NCBI GenBank assembly: GCA_947497065.1
Contig: CANMEQ010000002.1
Span: forward strand, 434,001-498,000
Direction: 5' to 3'
DNA: 64,000 nt
From: an uncultured Paracoccaceae bacterium
GTDB taxonomy: Bacteria; Pseudomonadota; Alphaproteobacteria; Rhodobacterales; Rhodobacteraceae
Position 1 is the first letter of the stretch. The number at the start of each line of letters is the position of its first letter. The position numbers and the translations under genes are program-made. The notes beneath the pieces were generated by a model. The model saw only the letters and a list, made by a program, of their open reading frames with translations. It ran no database searches and was not told the DNA's origin. Below, in pieces: positions 47,926 to 58,480 of the stretch.

Positions 47926-49623
47926 ATGGCCGAACTTTCCCAAAAAATCGCACAAGGGCGCGGTGATGCACCCGCCGACCTCGTCTTGCGCGGCGCTCAA
48001 ACCTTTGATGTGATCACAGGCCAGATGTTGCAGGGCGACGTGGCCATTTGCGGCGACACCATCGTCGGCACCTGCGCCACCTACGACAGCGCCCAGATCG
48101 TCGATGTCACGGGCCTCACTCTCGTGCCGGGGTTTATCGACACCCACCTCCACATCGAATCCAGCCTCGTCACCCCCTTTGAATTCGACCGTCTCGTCAC
48201 CCCTCTGGGTGTCACCACCGCCATCTGCGACCCCCATGAAATCGCCAATGTGCTGGGCGTCGCAGGCATCCAGTATTTCCTCGATGCGGCCCTCGAAACA
48301 CTTCTCGATATTCAGGTAAACCTCAGCTCCTGCGTGCCCTCCACCCACATGGAAACCACCGGCGCCACCATCGAAGCCCCCGACCTGATCCCGCTGCGCG
48401 ATCACCCGCAGGCCTTGGGCCTTGCCGAGGTCATGAACTACCCGGGCGTCATCCACCAAGACCCCGGCATCATGGCCAAACTCCGCGCTTTTGAGGGCGC
48501 GCACATCGACGGCCACGCGCCGCTTCTGTCGGGCAAGGATCTCAACGCCTATATCGCCGCAGGCATCCGCACCGAACACGAAGCCACCACCGCCGAAGAA
48601 GCCCGCGAAAAACTGCAAAAAGGCCTGCGCGTCCTCATCCGCGAAGGCTCTGTCTCCAAAGACCTCGACGCGCTCTTGCCGCTGCTGGACGACCGAACAG
48701 CCGCCTACATGTGTTTCTGCACCGACGACAGAAACCCCCTCGACATCGGCGAACACGGCCACCTCGACTACCTCATTCGCACCGCCATCGCCCGCGGCAC
48801 ATCGCCGTTGGCCGCCTACCGTGCCGCCTCACTTTCCGCCGCCGAAGCCTTCGGCCTCAAAGATCGCGGGTTAATCGCACCGGGCCAACGGGCCGATATC
48901 GCCTGCCTCGGGTCACTGGAAAACTGCGACGCCAAACTCACGTTCTGTGGCGGCACCCATGCCGCTGAAGCCGCCTTCAAGGCCCGCAAAATCACTCCGC
49001 CCATTGGCCGAAATTCGGTGCAGGCCCCAAAGGTCACAGCCCTAGATTTTCGCACCTCCTCCAACCGCGCAGACACCGATGTCATCGGCGTGATCCCGGG
49101 CAAAATCATCACCGACCACCTGCACGAAACCATTGAACCCAGCAGCGGCGACAAACGCCCCGATACGGACCGCGACCTGATCAAAATTGCCGTCATCGAA
49201 CGCCATGGTATCAACGGAAACATCGCCACCGGCTTCGTCAAAGGGTTCGGCCTCAAACGGGGCGCCATCGCCTCCACCGTGTGCCACGACCACCACAATA
49301 TCGCCTGCGTCGGCGCCGATTACGAGGATATGGCGCTGGCGAGCAATCGTCTCTCAGACCTTGAAGGGGGCTTTGTCGTCGCCGCAAACGGTGAAATCCT
49401 TGCCGAACTGGCACTGCCCGTCGCGGGCCTCATGTCGCTGGAGCCGTTCGAACACGTCCGTGACACGCTCGAACACCTGCGCGACGCGGCGAAATCGCTC
49501 GGCGTCACCTTGGAAGAGCCTTTCTTGCAGCTGGCCTTCCTAGCCTTGCCCGTGATCCCCATGCTCAAAATAACCGACCGTGGCATGGTCGATGTGACGA
49601 AATTTGAAATCATCGCGTCCTAG
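47926..49623 (+). CDS. ade: Adenine deaminase
   Basis: '[23 protein letters not shown]', '[12 protein letters not shown]', '[14 protein letters not shown]'. Confidence 0.95.
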   Translation: MAELSQKIAQGRGDAPADLVLRGAQTFDVITGQMLQGDVAICGDTIVGTCATYDSAQIVDVTGLTLVPGFIDTHLHIESSLVTPFEFDRLVTPLGVTTAICDPHEIANVLGVAGIQYFLDAALETLLDIQVNLSSCVPSTHMETTGATIEAPDLIPLRDHPQALGLAEVMNYPGVIHQDPGIMAKLRAFEGAHIDGHAPLLSGKDLNAYIAAGIRTEHEATTAEEAREKLQKGLRVLIREGSVSKDLDALLPLLDDRTAAYMCFCTDDRNPLDIGEHGHLDYLIRTAIARGTSPLAAYRAASLSAAEAFGLKDRGLIAPGQRADIACLGSLENCDAKLTFCGGTHAAEAAFKARKITPPIGRNSVQAPKVTALDFRTSSNRADTDVIGVIPGKIITDHLHETIEPSSGDKRPDTDRDLIKIAVIERHGINGNIATGFVKGFGLKRGAIASTVCHDHHNIACVGADYEDMALASNRLSDLEGGFVVAANGEILAELALPVAGLMSLEPFEHVRDTLEHLRDAAKSLGVTLEEPFLQLAFLALPVIPMLKITDRGMVDVTKFEIIAS

Positions 49624-49628
49624 CAGGC

Positions 49629-50504
49629 TCAGAGCCCGTTCACAGGCACTTTCAAAACCGGATTACCATCCTCGTCCGTGGGCACATGGCCCGCGCGCAT
49701 ATTCACCTGCAACGCGGGGATAATCAGCTTTGGCACCGCCAATTGCGCATCCCGTTCGGTGCGAAACTTGATGAAGTCCTCGCGGGTCTTGCCGTCGCCC
49801 ACATGAATATTCTCGGCCCGTTGCTCCGCCACAGTGGTTTCCCACGCAATCGCACGCCCGTTGGGCCCATAGTCATGGCACATAAACAGGCGCATCGCGT
49901 CGGGCAGGGCCAGCACCTTTTGAATGCTGTCATATAACTCGCCTGCATCGCCCCCGGGAAAATCCGCCCGCGCAGACCCACCATCGGGCATAAACAACGT
50001 ATCCCCCACAAACGCCGCATTGCCCATCACATGCACCATGCAGGCGGGCGTATGTCCGGGCGTGGCCATCGCCCGACAGGTCATCTCGCCCACGGTGTAG
50101 CTGTCCCCATCCTCAAACAACGCATCAAACTGCGATCCGTCACGCTGAAATTCCGTGCCCTCATTGAACACTTTTCCAAAGGTCTCCTGGATGACCATGA
50201 TCTTGGCCCCAACGCCAATCTTGCCGCCCAGTTCTTGCTGTAAATAGGGCGCCGCACTGAGGTGATCGGCATGCACATGGGTCTCGATAATCCAGTCCAA
50301 AATCAAACCACGGTCGCGAATGCGCGCGATCAGCCCATCGGCGGCCTTCGTGGTGATCCGGCCTGCCGCGTAATCAATGTCCATCACGCTGTCGATCACG
50401 GCGCAATGGGTGCTGGCAGGGTCCTTAATGATATAGGTGATGGTGTTGGTCCCCGCATCAAAGATGCCTTCAACCTCCGGTTCAATCTCCATCTCAACCT
50501 GCAT
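49629..50504 (-). CDS. MBL-fold hydrolase, persulfide dioxygenase/Blh-like
   Basis: 'ETHVHADHLSAAPYLQ', 'TPGHTPACMVHVMGNAAFVGDTLFMPDGGSARADFPGGDA'; next to YeeE/YedE genes. Confidence 0.85.
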   Translation of the reverse strand: MQVEMEIEPEVEGIFDAGTNTITYIIKDPASTHCAVIDSVMDIDYAAGRITTKAADGLIARIRDRGLILDWIIETHVHADHLSAAPYLQQELGGKIGVGAKIMVIQETFGKVFNEGTEFQRDGSQFDALFEDGDSYTVGEMTCRAMATPGHTPACMVHVMGNAAFVGDTLFMPDGGSARADFPGGDAGELYDSIQKVLALPDAMRLFMCHDYGPNGRAIAWETTVAEQRAENIHVGDGKTREDFIKFRTERDAQLAVPKLIIPALQVNMRAGHVPTDEDGNPVLKVPVNGL

Positions 50505-50528
50505 GTCGGTCCTCCTGTGGTCCGTCTC

Positions 50529-50942
50529 TCACCCTCTTTGTACAGCTTTTGCCGCTAAAATCCCGACAATCATCGCAATCGTGAACGTCAAAACCGCAGG
50601 GTCCAGCGTGCCCACCGCAGGCAAGGCCCCACCGGGGCAAAACCCGGCTAGGCCCCAGCCCACACCAAACGCAACCGACCCGCCAATCAATCGTCCATCA
50701 ATCTGACGCACCGTTGGCACATGAAATATCTCCGCCAAAACCGGCGCGGGCCGTTTCAAAACGAACCGATAGCCTAGGGCCGTCACCCCCAAGGCGCCGC
50801 CCATCACAAACGCCAGCGACGGATCCCACGTGCCGGCAATATCAAAGAAATTCAAAACCTTCGCAGGGTTCGCCATGCCGCCCAGAATGATCCCAAGGCC
50901 GAAAATCAGCCCAATCAAATAGCTCAAAACATACCGCATCAC
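50529..50942 (-). CDS. YeeE/YedE-type (DUF6691-like) membrane protein
   Basis: 'GIILGGMANPAKVLNFFDIAGTWDPSLAFVMGGAL', 'IGGSVAFGVGWGLAGFCPGGAL'. Confidence 0.88.
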   Translation of the reverse strand: MMRYVLSYLIGLIFGLGIILGGMANPAKVLNFFDIAGTWDPSLAFVMGGALGVTALGYRFVLKRPAPVLAEIFHVPTVRQIDGRLIGGSVAFGVGWGLAGFCPGGALPAVGTLDPAVLTFTIAMIVGILAAKAVQRG

Positions 50943-51373
50943 ACGGCCCCCCCGATCACATGGCGCGTGACATAAACCGTCACAAACGCAGCGATCATGA
51001 ACACGCAGGTCGCCACCATCGACCGTGGCGAAACCCGCGCCATACCGCAGACCCCATGTCCGGATGTGCAGCCGCCGCCAAACGTCACGCCCATACCAAC
51101 GATCAAACCGCTGACAATCATTGCCAAGGTCGACACAGGCACCTCAACCTCAACCGCCCGTCCGCTGATCAGGAAATATAGGGCAGGGGCGGTCACCATG
51201 CCGGCCAGAACACTGGCCCGCCACGCCCAATCGTCGCGGCCACTGGGCCAGACAAACCCCGCCAAAACGCCCGTGGCCCCCATGATGCGGCCAAACAGGC
51301 CCATCAATAAAACCGCGGCCGTCCCAATTAAAATACCGCCCGCAAGCGATGCCCAAGGTGTGAATTCTGTCAT
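50939..51373 (-). CDS. YeeE/YedE-type sulfur transport family membrane protein
   Basis: 'GLIVGMGVTFGGGCTSGHGVCGMARVSPRSMVAT'; start MTEFTPW at 51373; ATGA overlap with next gene. Confidence 0.88.
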   Translation of the reverse strand: MTEFTPWASLAGGILIGTAAVLLMGLFGRIMGATGVLAGFVWPSGRDDWAWRASVLAGMVTAPALYFLISGRAVEVEVPVSTLAMIVSGLIVGMGVTFGGGCTSGHGVCGMARVSPRSMVATCVFMIAAFVTVYVTRHVIGGAV

Positions 51374-51403
51374 CTGTGCCGTCCTACAAAAGGTCCGGCC
51401 AAC

Positions 51404-51423
51404 ATATCTCACTTTTGAGATAT
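51404..51423. promoter_or_regulatory. Perfect inverted repeat ATATCTCA-CTTT-TGAGATAT upstream of the YeeE/YedE-MBL operon
   Basis: 8-bp perfect arms, 31 bp upstream of the predicted start. Confidence 0.6.
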
Positions 51424-51436
51424 ATCAATCCTGCAC

Positions 51437-52084
51437 TCAGGTCAGAATGGCCCCGTCCAATCCAAACGTTACGTCAGCGGGCAACGCCTGCGCCATCACG
51501 GCCTGTGCATTTGGCACATCATTGCTCGTGGCGCGGCCCGTCGCTGCCGCGCGGCTCAACCCATGGCCCAACCACCGTTGGATCAACCGCCCCCGCAATT
51601 CGGGCAGCGGTACATCCAACCGCACCGATAATGTCCAAAGCGGGGTTAAATTAAACCAGGGCGCCGCATCAAACAGCAGATAATTGCCCTCAACGATCAC
51701 CACATCGGCCTGCGCCGGAATAACCCGCGCGCCCGCAATCGCCATATCGCGCGCGCGATCAAACACAGGCACAACCACATCAGATCGTTCTTTCAACCGG
51801 CGCACACAATGCACAAAACCGGCCCCATCAAATGTCTGGGGCGCCCCTTTGCGCGCCAATTCGCCCCGCGCCTCCAACACCGCATTGTCCAGATGGAACC
51901 CGTCTTGCGGCACAACAGCCGTCAGACATTTCTGCGCATTCAACCGCCGCGCCAATTCCTCGGCGAGGGTGGTTTTGCCACTGGCGGGCGGACCCGCAAT
52001 CGCAACAATCACACGCGCGGGGCCGTCGCGCAGCGGTTGTATCAGATCAGACAGATGGTTGATTTGGCGGGTAAGATCGATCAC
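51437..52084 (-). CDS. P-loop kinase, uridine kinase/pantothenate kinase-like (YggC/FrcK type)
   Basis: 'IVAIAGPPASGKTTLAEELA', 'VIVEGNYLLFDAAPWFNL'; probable GTG start. Confidence 0.78.
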   Translation of the reverse strand: MIDLTRQINHLSDLIQPLRDGPARVIVAIAGPPASGKTTLAEELARRLNAQKCLTAVVPQDGFHLDNAVLEARGELARKGAPQTFDGAGFVHCVRRLKERSDVVVPVFDRARDMAIAGARVIPAQADVVIVEGNYLLFDAAPWFNLTPLWTLSVRLDVPLPELRGRLIQRWLGHGLSRAAATGRATSNDVPNAQAVMAQALPADVTFGLDGAILT

Positions 52085-52142
52085 GCAAAGCCTTCCTTTT
52101 CCCCCACTGTGCACCGCACCGCAGGGTTTGGGAATCCTTTGA

Positions 52143-52826
52143 TTATCGCGCCGGCAACTTCCGGCTTGCGTCCTTCACCGCATGGGGCTTCATCGCAGCA
52201 CCATGGTCGTCCAAAAACGCCCAAACGCGCGCCGCATCACGCCGCCCAAGCTCCCGCAACCACTCCGCCACCGTCATGTGGATCATCGGGTCCGCATCGC
52301 TCAAGTAGCTCGTCGACCATCCCAAAACGCGCTCTCGCACTTCTAATTCATGGGGCTTGGGGTGGTTTTGCTTGGTCCACGGCAAGGTCATCACCAACGC
52401 GCTGCGCTTCACCCAGCGGTTCTCCGATGTCGTCCACTCTTCAACCAAATCCAACCGGGACGGATCGGCGATCAACCGCCGCGATCCCGCACCACACACA
52501 TGATCGGACAGGGCCGCACAATCTAAATCAGGCACCCAGGATGCGATCAAGTCCCAAACCTCAGCATCAGGATTGATCCGCGCCTGCACCAGCAGCTTCG
52601 CCGCCGCGACGCGGGCTTCATGCACATCACTGTCCCACAGCGCGCGGGCCAATGAAATGCGCTCCTCTAGGGTCGCATCGGCGCGCCACTCTGCGCAGCA
52701 CTCAAAAATCGCCGCATTCGCCACGCCAAAGAACCGGCGTGCGGTTTTGTGATAGGCGGCCATCTCAGCCGCCTTATAGGTGTCGCCCCGTCCGGCCAAT
52801 TCGGCCAACGCATCTTCAATATTCAT
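52143..52826 (-). CDS. DNA alkylation repair (AlkD-like) HEAT-repeat protein
   Basis: 'DLIASWVPDLDCAALSDHVCG', 'WTTSENRWVKRSALVMTLPW'. Confidence 0.82.
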   Translation of the reverse strand: MNIEDALAELAGRGDTYKAAEMAAYHKTARRFFGVANAAIFECCAEWRADATLEERISLARALWDSDVHEARVAAAKLLVQARINPDAEVWDLIASWVPDLDCAALSDHVCGAGSRRLIADPSRLDLVEEWTTSENRWVKRSALVMTLPWTKQNHPKPHELEVRERVLGWSTSYLSDADPMIHMTVAEWLRELGRRDAARVWAFLDDHGAAMKPHAVKDASRKLPAR

Positions 52827-54640
52827 TCAACAGTCACAGACTTTGCTAGGTTACGGGGCTGATCCACATCGGTGCCCTTGGCCACCGCGGTGTGATAGGC
52901 CAACAATTGCGCCGGAATGGCATATAAAATCGGGGCCACAAACGGCTCCACCTCGGGCATCAAAATGGTTTCCCACACACCGGGTCCTGCCTCTTTGGCG
53001 CCTTGCGCATCGGTGATCAACAACACCTTGCCCCCGCGCGCCATAACCTCTTGCATGTTGGAAATGGTCTTGTCGAACAGGCTGTCGCGCGGCGCCATCA
53101 CGATCACCGGCACATGTTCATCCACCAAGGCAATGGGCCCGTGCTTCAACTCGCCAGATGCATAAGCCTCGGCATGGATGTAGCTGATTTCCTTCAGCTT
53201 TAGCGCACCCTCATGGGCCAGCGCATACATCGGGCCACGGCCCAAAAACAGAATGTCCCGCGCCTCAGACAGGCTGCGCGCCACCCCTTGGGTGTAGCTG
53301 TCTTGGCTCAGCGCGTGGTTCATCAATCCGGGGATGGATTTCACAGCATCCAATGCAGCAGCCACTTGGGCCGCATCCATCTCACCACGGTCCTGCGCAG
53401 CCTTGATCGCCAAAATCGCCAGCACCGTCAGCTGACAGGTAAACGCCTTGGTCGACGCCACCCCAATTTCACGCCCCGCCAAAATCGGCAGCGGCAAATC
53501 GCTTTCGCGCGCGATTGAGCTTTCAGGCACATTGACCACAGAAATGATCTTGTCCGCCTTGCCTTCGCAATAGCGCAACGCCGCCAGCGTGTCCGCCGTC
53601 TCACCAGATTGGCTGACAAACAACGCCGCCGTGCCTTTGGAAATGGGCGGCTCACGATACCGGAATTCCGATGCCACATCGATCTCAACTGGCAGGCGCG
53701 CGATCTGCTCGAACCAGTATTTCGCGGTCAAACAGGCATAAAACGCGGTGCCACAGGCCACCATCGTCAACCGGTCAATCGACGCAAAATCTAGCCCCGG
53801 ATCGGGCAGCTCAATCTTGCCGTCATTGATGTAATAGCCCAAGGCATTCGTCAGAACAGATGGCTGCTCGGCAATCTCTTTGGCCATGTAATGTTTATGG
53901 CCGCCCTTATCGACAGAGGTCGTGTCAATCTGGATCGTGCGTTTCTCACGGTTCGCCAGCTCGCCGTTCAGGTCGCGAATTTCTACGCTCGTGCGGGTCA
54001 AAACGGCCCAATCACCTTCTTCTAGATAGGTGATCTGATCGGTCATCGGCGCCAACGCGATCGCGTCGGACCCCACAAACATCTCTCCTTCGCCATGCCC
54101 AATCGCCAATGGCGAACCCTTGCGCGCAGCAATCATCAAATCCTGCTCGCCTTCAAACAGGAAACACAGCGCATATGCGCCCTCAAGCCGTGCAATGGTC
54201 TGTTCTGCCGCGTCGCGCGGGCTCAGCCCGTCATCCAGAAAACTCTGCGCCACCAAGGCAACGGTTTCCGTGTCCGTATCCGTCTCATAACCGATCCCGC
54301 GGGCGGCCAAATCTTCGCGCAACTCGCGGAAATTCTCAACGATCCCGTTGTGCACCACCGCCACACGGCGTGTCTGGTGGGGGTGGGCGTTTTTCACATT
54401 CGGCTCACCGTGGGTGGCCCAACGTGTGTGACCGATGCCGGATTTTCCAGCCAAGGGTTCATGGACCAACAAATCTTGCAGGTTCACCAACTTTCCAACC
54501 GCGCGCCTGCGGTCCAGCGTGCCGTCCAAAACGGTCGCAATGCCTGCGCTGTCATAGCCGCGATATTCAAGCCGCTTGAGCGCCTCAACCAAAATCGGAG
54601 CCGCCTCATGCTTGCCAAGGACACCTACAATACCACACAT
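52823..54640 (-). CDS. glmS: Glutamine--fructose-6-phosphate aminotransferase
   Basis: 'CGIVGVLGKHEAAPILVEALKRLEYRGYDSAGIA', C-terminal 'DVDQPRNLAKSVTVE'. Confidence 0.98.
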   Translation of the reverse strand: MCGIVGVLGKHEAAPILVEALKRLEYRGYDSAGIATVLDGTLDRRRAVGKLVNLQDLLVHEPLAGKSGIGHTRWATHGEPNVKNAHPHQTRRVAVVHNGIVENFRELREDLAARGIGYETDTDTETVALVAQSFLDDGLSPRDAAEQTIARLEGAYALCFLFEGEQDLMIAARKGSPLAIGHGEGEMFVGSDAIALAPMTDQITYLEEGDWAVLTRTSVEIRDLNGELANREKRTIQIDTTSVDKGGHKHYMAKEIAEQPSVLTNALGYYINDGKIELPDPGLDFASIDRLTMVACGTAFYACLTAKYWFEQIARLPVEIDVASEFRYREPPISKGTAALFVSQSGETADTLAALRYCEGKADKIISVVNVPESSIARESDLPLPILAGREIGVASTKAFTCQLTVLAILAIKAAQDRGEMDAAQVAAALDAVKSIPGLMNHALSQDSYTQGVARSLSEARDILFLGRGPMYALAHEGALKLKEISYIHAEAYASGELKHGPIALVDEHVPVIVMAPRDSLFDKTISNMQEVMARGGKVLLITDAQGAKEAGPGVWETILMPEVEPFVAPILYAIPAQLLAYHTAVAKGTDVDQPRNLAKSVTVE

Positions 54641-54642
54641 TT

Positions 54643-55995
54643 TTACGCTCCCTTGCCCTGTTTGGCCTTCTTCGCCTTTAACTTTTCGAACATCCGCCGG
54701 GCAAAACCCGTCTTGTTGTCCTGACGCGCCCGCGCCACCGCCATATCGCCCTCTGGCACATCGCGGGTCACCACGGTTCCTGTGGCTGTCATGCTTTCGT
54801 CGCCCAATGTGACAGGAGCCACCAACATGGTGTTCGATCCAATAAACACATCCGCACCGATGGTCGTTTTATGTTTGAAAACACCGTCGTAGTTGCAGGT
54901 GATCGTGCCCGCCCCGATGTTCGTCCGCTCGCCCACCTGCGCATCGCCGATGTAGCTTAGGTGGTTCACCTTCGCACCGGCCTCGATCACCGCGTTCTTG
55001 ATTTCAACGAAATTGCCAATTTTCACATCCTCAGCCAGCTCCGCACCGGGGCGCAACCGCGCAAAGGGCCCAACAACCCCACCGCGCGACACATGACAGC
55101 CCTCCAAATGGCTGAACGCGCGGATCGTCGCCCCATTCTCAACGGTCACGCCCTTGGCGAACACCACATTGGGCTCAACAACAACATCGGCCCCTAAATA
55201 GGTGTCATGGCTGAAATAAACCGTATCGGGGGCCTGCAATGTCACCCCATTTTCCATGGCGCCCAACCGTGACTGCGCCTGAAACGCCGCCTCAGCCACC
55301 GCCAACTCGGGGCGGCTGTTGATGCCCATCGTCTCGGCCTCCAAACAGCGCACCACACCCGCGGTCATCCCCCGTGCGCGGGCAATCGCAGGAATATCTG
55401 TCAGATAGTACTCACCCGACGCATTGTCGTTCGTCACCGCATCCAGCAGGTCAAACAGCACCTCAGCCTTGGCACAGACCACACCAGAATTGCACAGCGT
55501 GATCGCCAGCGTCGCGTCATCCGCGTCCTTAAACTCGACAATCTCCAACAGATCATCCCCGTCCGTCACCAAACGGCCGTACCGCGCCGGATCCGCGGCC
55601 TCAAACCCTAGAACAACCACATCATAGCCCGCGCGCGCCGCCTGCATGGCCTCCAACGTCTCACCGCGAATGAAGGGCGTGTCCCCGTAAAGAACAATCG
55701 CATCGCCTTCAAAACCAGCCAAGGCATCGCGTGCCTGCATCACTGCATGACCGGTGCCCAGCTGCTCGGATTGCAGCACGACATCCACATCATCGGTCCA
55801 GTCCCGCGCCGCGGCTTCCACCAACTCGGCGCCATGCCCCGTCACCACAACCGTGCGCGCAGGCTCCACCGCCGCGCCCGACGTCATCGCATGCACCAAC
55901 AACGGCGCCCCCGCGACCTCATGCAAAACCTTTGGCAGGTCCGACTGCATCCGCGTGCCTTTGCCTGCGGCCAAAATAATCAATGCAACTGACAT
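54643..55995 (-). CDS. glmU: Bifunctional UDP-GlcNAc pyrophosphorylase / GlcN-1-P acetyltransferase
   Basis: 'LAAGKGTRMQSDLPKVLHEVAG', LbH repeats 'IGDAQVGERTNIGAGTITCNYDG'. Confidence 0.97.
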   Translation of the reverse strand: MSVALIILAAGKGTRMQSDLPKVLHEVAGAPLLVHAMTSGAAVEPARTVVVTGHGAELVEAAARDWTDDVDVVLQSEQLGTGHAVMQARDALAGFEGDAIVLYGDTPFIRGETLEAMQAARAGYDVVVLGFEAADPARYGRLVTDGDDLLEIVEFKDADDATLAITLCNSGVVCAKAEVLFDLLDAVTNDNASGEYYLTDIPAIARARGMTAGVVRCLEAETMGINSRPELAVAEAAFQAQSRLGAMENGVTLQAPDTVYFSHDTYLGADVVVEPNVVFAKGVTVENGATIRAFSHLEGCHVSRGGVVGPFARLRPGAELAEDVKIGNFVEIKNAVIEAGAKVNHLSYIGDAQVGERTNIGAGTITCNYDGVFKHKTTIGADVFIGSNTMLVAPVTLGDESMTATGTVVTRDVPEGDMAVARARQDNKTGFARRMFEKLKAKKAKQGKGA

Positions 55996-56113
55996 ACCTG
56001 CCTCATCTTGTTGTTTTCGTCTTCATACCCGCAACATCGCGTAACACAAGGGCAGGGGGCTTCACATCCCATGTCAGCGCGTTACATCTGTGCCATTCGC
56101 AAAAGGACCGACC

Positions 56114-56776
56114 ATGAAAACTGTTATCTTCGATCTCGACGGCACATTGGCCGACACCTCCGGCGATTTGATCGCCGCCGCGAACGCCTGTTTTAAAGGG
56201 TTAGGCCTGGGCGAGCTGCTGGATCCCGCAACAGATGCAGGCACGGCCCTGCGCGGTGGGCGCGCCATGCTCACCTTGGGCTTCAGCCGCGTCAACGGTT
56301 ACGGCGAGGCCGAGATTGAACGGCAATATCCAATTCTATTAAAGGCTTACGGCGACAACATCGACACGCACACCACGCTCTATCCCGGCGCAATGGATGC
56401 GGTCGAAACCCTCAAAACCCGTGGCTACGGCGTAGGCATCTGCACCAACAAACCCGAAGGCCTCGCCGAAACACTGCTGCAAAATCTAGGCATCCGCGAC
56501 GCGTTCGGCGCCATGACCGGGGCCGATACCTTGCCAGTACGCAAACCAAATCCCGACCATTTGTTTGAAACCGTCCGCCGTTTGGGGGGCGATCCGGCAA
56601 AAACCTGCCTGATCGGCGACAGTATTACCGACCGCGACACTGCCAAAAATGCCAATGTCCCGTCCGTTCTGGTCACCTTCGGCCCGTCAGGTGACGATAT
56701 GGCCGCCCTCAAACCCGAAGCCCTGCTGGATCGTTACGCCGATCTGCCCGACCTTGTTGATCACCTTTTAAGTTAA
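56114..56776 (+). CDS. HAD hydrolase, phosphoglycolate phosphatase-like
   Basis: 'FDLDGTLADTSGDL', 'RKPNPDHLFETV', 'IGDSITDRDTAKNANVPSV'. Confidence 0.88.
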   Translation: MKTVIFDLDGTLADTSGDLIAAANACFKGLGLGELLDPATDAGTALRGGRAMLTLGFSRVNGYGEAEIERQYPILLKAYGDNIDTHTTLYPGAMDAVETLKTRGYGVGICTNKPEGLAETLLQNLGIRDAFGAMTGADTLPVRKPNPDHLFETVRRLGGDPAKTCLIGDSITDRDTAKNANVPSVLVTFGPSGDDMAALKPEALLDRYADLPDLVDHLLS

Positions 56777-56823
56777 TCGAAAACGCCATTGACGGGGCCG
56801 CACCCAGCCCCCCACATACCCCC

Positions 56824-58035
56824 ATGACAGAGATTTTCACGGGTGATTTCACCCAGCAAGAACCCATCCCGCAAGCTAGCATCGAGGCCGCCATGGCCGT
56901 GCTGAACCACGGTCGGCTGCACCGCTACAACACCGCGGGCGAAGAAATCGCCGAAACGGCCCTGCTCGAAGAAGAATTCGCCGCCCAAACCGGCGCGCAA
57001 TTCTGCCTCGCCGTGGCCTCTGGCGGCTACGCCATGACAACCGCCCTGCGCGCGTGTGGTATCGGCCACGGCGACACCGTGTTAACCAATGCCTTCACCT
57101 TGGCCCCCGTGCCCGGTGCCATCGCCGCCGTCGGTGCCACACCGATTTATGTGGGCGTAACCGAAAATCTCGTGATCGATCTCGACGATCTGAAATCCAA
57201 ACTCGACCAAGCCCGCGTGCTGCTCTTGTCACACATGCGCGGCCATATCTGCGACATGGATCTGTTGATGGATATGTGCAACGCGGCGGGCGTCACCGTC
57301 ATCGAAGACTGCGCGCACACCATGGGGGCCACATGGAACGGCACGCCGTCGGGGCGGTTCGGCAAATTCGGCTGCTATTCGTGCCAAACCTATAAACACG
57401 TCAACTCGGGCGAGGGGGGCTTGCTCATCGGGGACGACCCAGAGGCCATGGCCCGCGCCATCATGCTCTCGGGCAGCTACATGTTATTTGAACGCCACCG
57501 CGCGGCCCCACCACCCGAAACCTTCGCGCAGATCAAATATGAAACGCCGAATATCTCAGGACGGATGGACAACTTGCGCGCCGCAATCTTGCGCCCGCAA
57601 CTGGCCGATCTGCCCGCTCAATGCGAGCGGTGGAACGCGCGCTACCGCATCCTCGAAGACGGGTTGCGCGACACTGCGGGCCTCACACTCCCGCACCGTC
57701 CACAGCAAGAGGGCTTTGTCGCGTCCTCCTTCCAATTTCTGCTTCTCGACTGGCCAGCAGAGGCTGTGCAGAAGGTGCTCGACCGCTGCCGCGCCCGTGG
57801 CGTCGAGCTGAAATGGTTCGGCGGGGCCGAGCCTTCCGGCTTCACGTCGCGCTATGACAGTTGGCGCTATGCCGCCTCTCACCCCATGCCCGCCAGCGAC
57901 CGTATCCTCGCCGGTATCATAGACATGCGATTGCCGCTCACCTTCTCCGCCGAAGACTGCGCGCTCATCGGACGGGTCATAAAATCGGCAATTTCGACCA
58001 CCTGGCAGGAGATCAACGATTCGTCTAACACCTGA
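56824..58035 (+). CDS. DegT/DnrJ/EryC1/StrS family aminotransferase
   Basis: 'VIEDCAHTMGATWNGTPSGRFGKFGCYSCQTYKHVNSGEGGLL' PLP-lysine region. Confidence 0.9.
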   Translation: MTEIFTGDFTQQEPIPQASIEAAMAVLNHGRLHRYNTAGEEIAETALLEEEFAAQTGAQFCLAVASGGYAMTTALRACGIGHGDTVLTNAFTLAPVPGAIAAVGATPIYVGVTENLVIDLDDLKSKLDQARVLLLSHMRGHICDMDLLMDMCNAAGVTVIEDCAHTMGATWNGTPSGRFGKFGCYSCQTYKHVNSGEGGLLIGDDPEAMARAIMLSGSYMLFERHRAAPPPETFAQIKYETPNISGRMDNLRAAILRPQLADLPAQCERWNARYRILEDGLRDTAGLTLPHRPQQEGFVASSFQFLLLDWPAEAVQKVLDRCRARGVELKWFGGAEPSGFTSRYDSWRYAASHPMPASDRILAGIIDMRLPLTFSAEDCALIGRVIKSAISTTWQEINDSSNT

Positions 58036-58159
58036 TTTTATTAACCTTTATTAACAAATCACCGCTCTCTTTGCGTGGCGTAGAGCAAAAATTGAGCGTT
58101 TTCGACTAAGCTCGGCAGAATCGTGGCGGCATTCCGCCCGAAGAGAAGATGTTGCCTGA

Positions 58160-58480
58160 ATGAATGCTATGAAAACACCACATATGTGGCTAGTGTTTGA
58201 CGAATTCATCAGAACTCAGAGGGTGATAATGACACCACTCGCGACAGCCTATGATAACATTCGACTGATCCGCCGCAAAGTGAACATTGCGCAGGAAGAA
58301 GTCGCGCGCCAGGCCCCGGGCCCACGGCGTGATGCGGCCGTGATGCGTGTGGCTGCGCTGACAGAAGACCTTGTTCGCGCCGTGCAGGATTTTGCAGATT
58401 TGGGCTACGAAGAACAAATAGCTTCATTCCTCGCCAAATCAAGAGAGGTCGACCGACGTGCTGCCTACGGGGTCCACTAA
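58160..58480 (+). CDS. Hypothetical protein (start may be 58229)
   Basis: ORF on the coding-rich strand; downstream ORF overlaps it by 23 bp; no family recognised. Confidence 0.5.
   Translation: MNAMKTPHMWLVFDEFIRTQRVIMTPLATAYDNIRLIRRKVNIAQEEVARQAPGPRRDAAVMRVAALTEDLVRAVQDFADLGYEEQIASFLAKSREVDRRAAYGVH

Noticed and set aside
58041-58055. TTAA-CCTTTA-TTAAC resembling a CtrA site
   Set aside because: Spacer is 6, not 7; treated as AT-rich coincidence.
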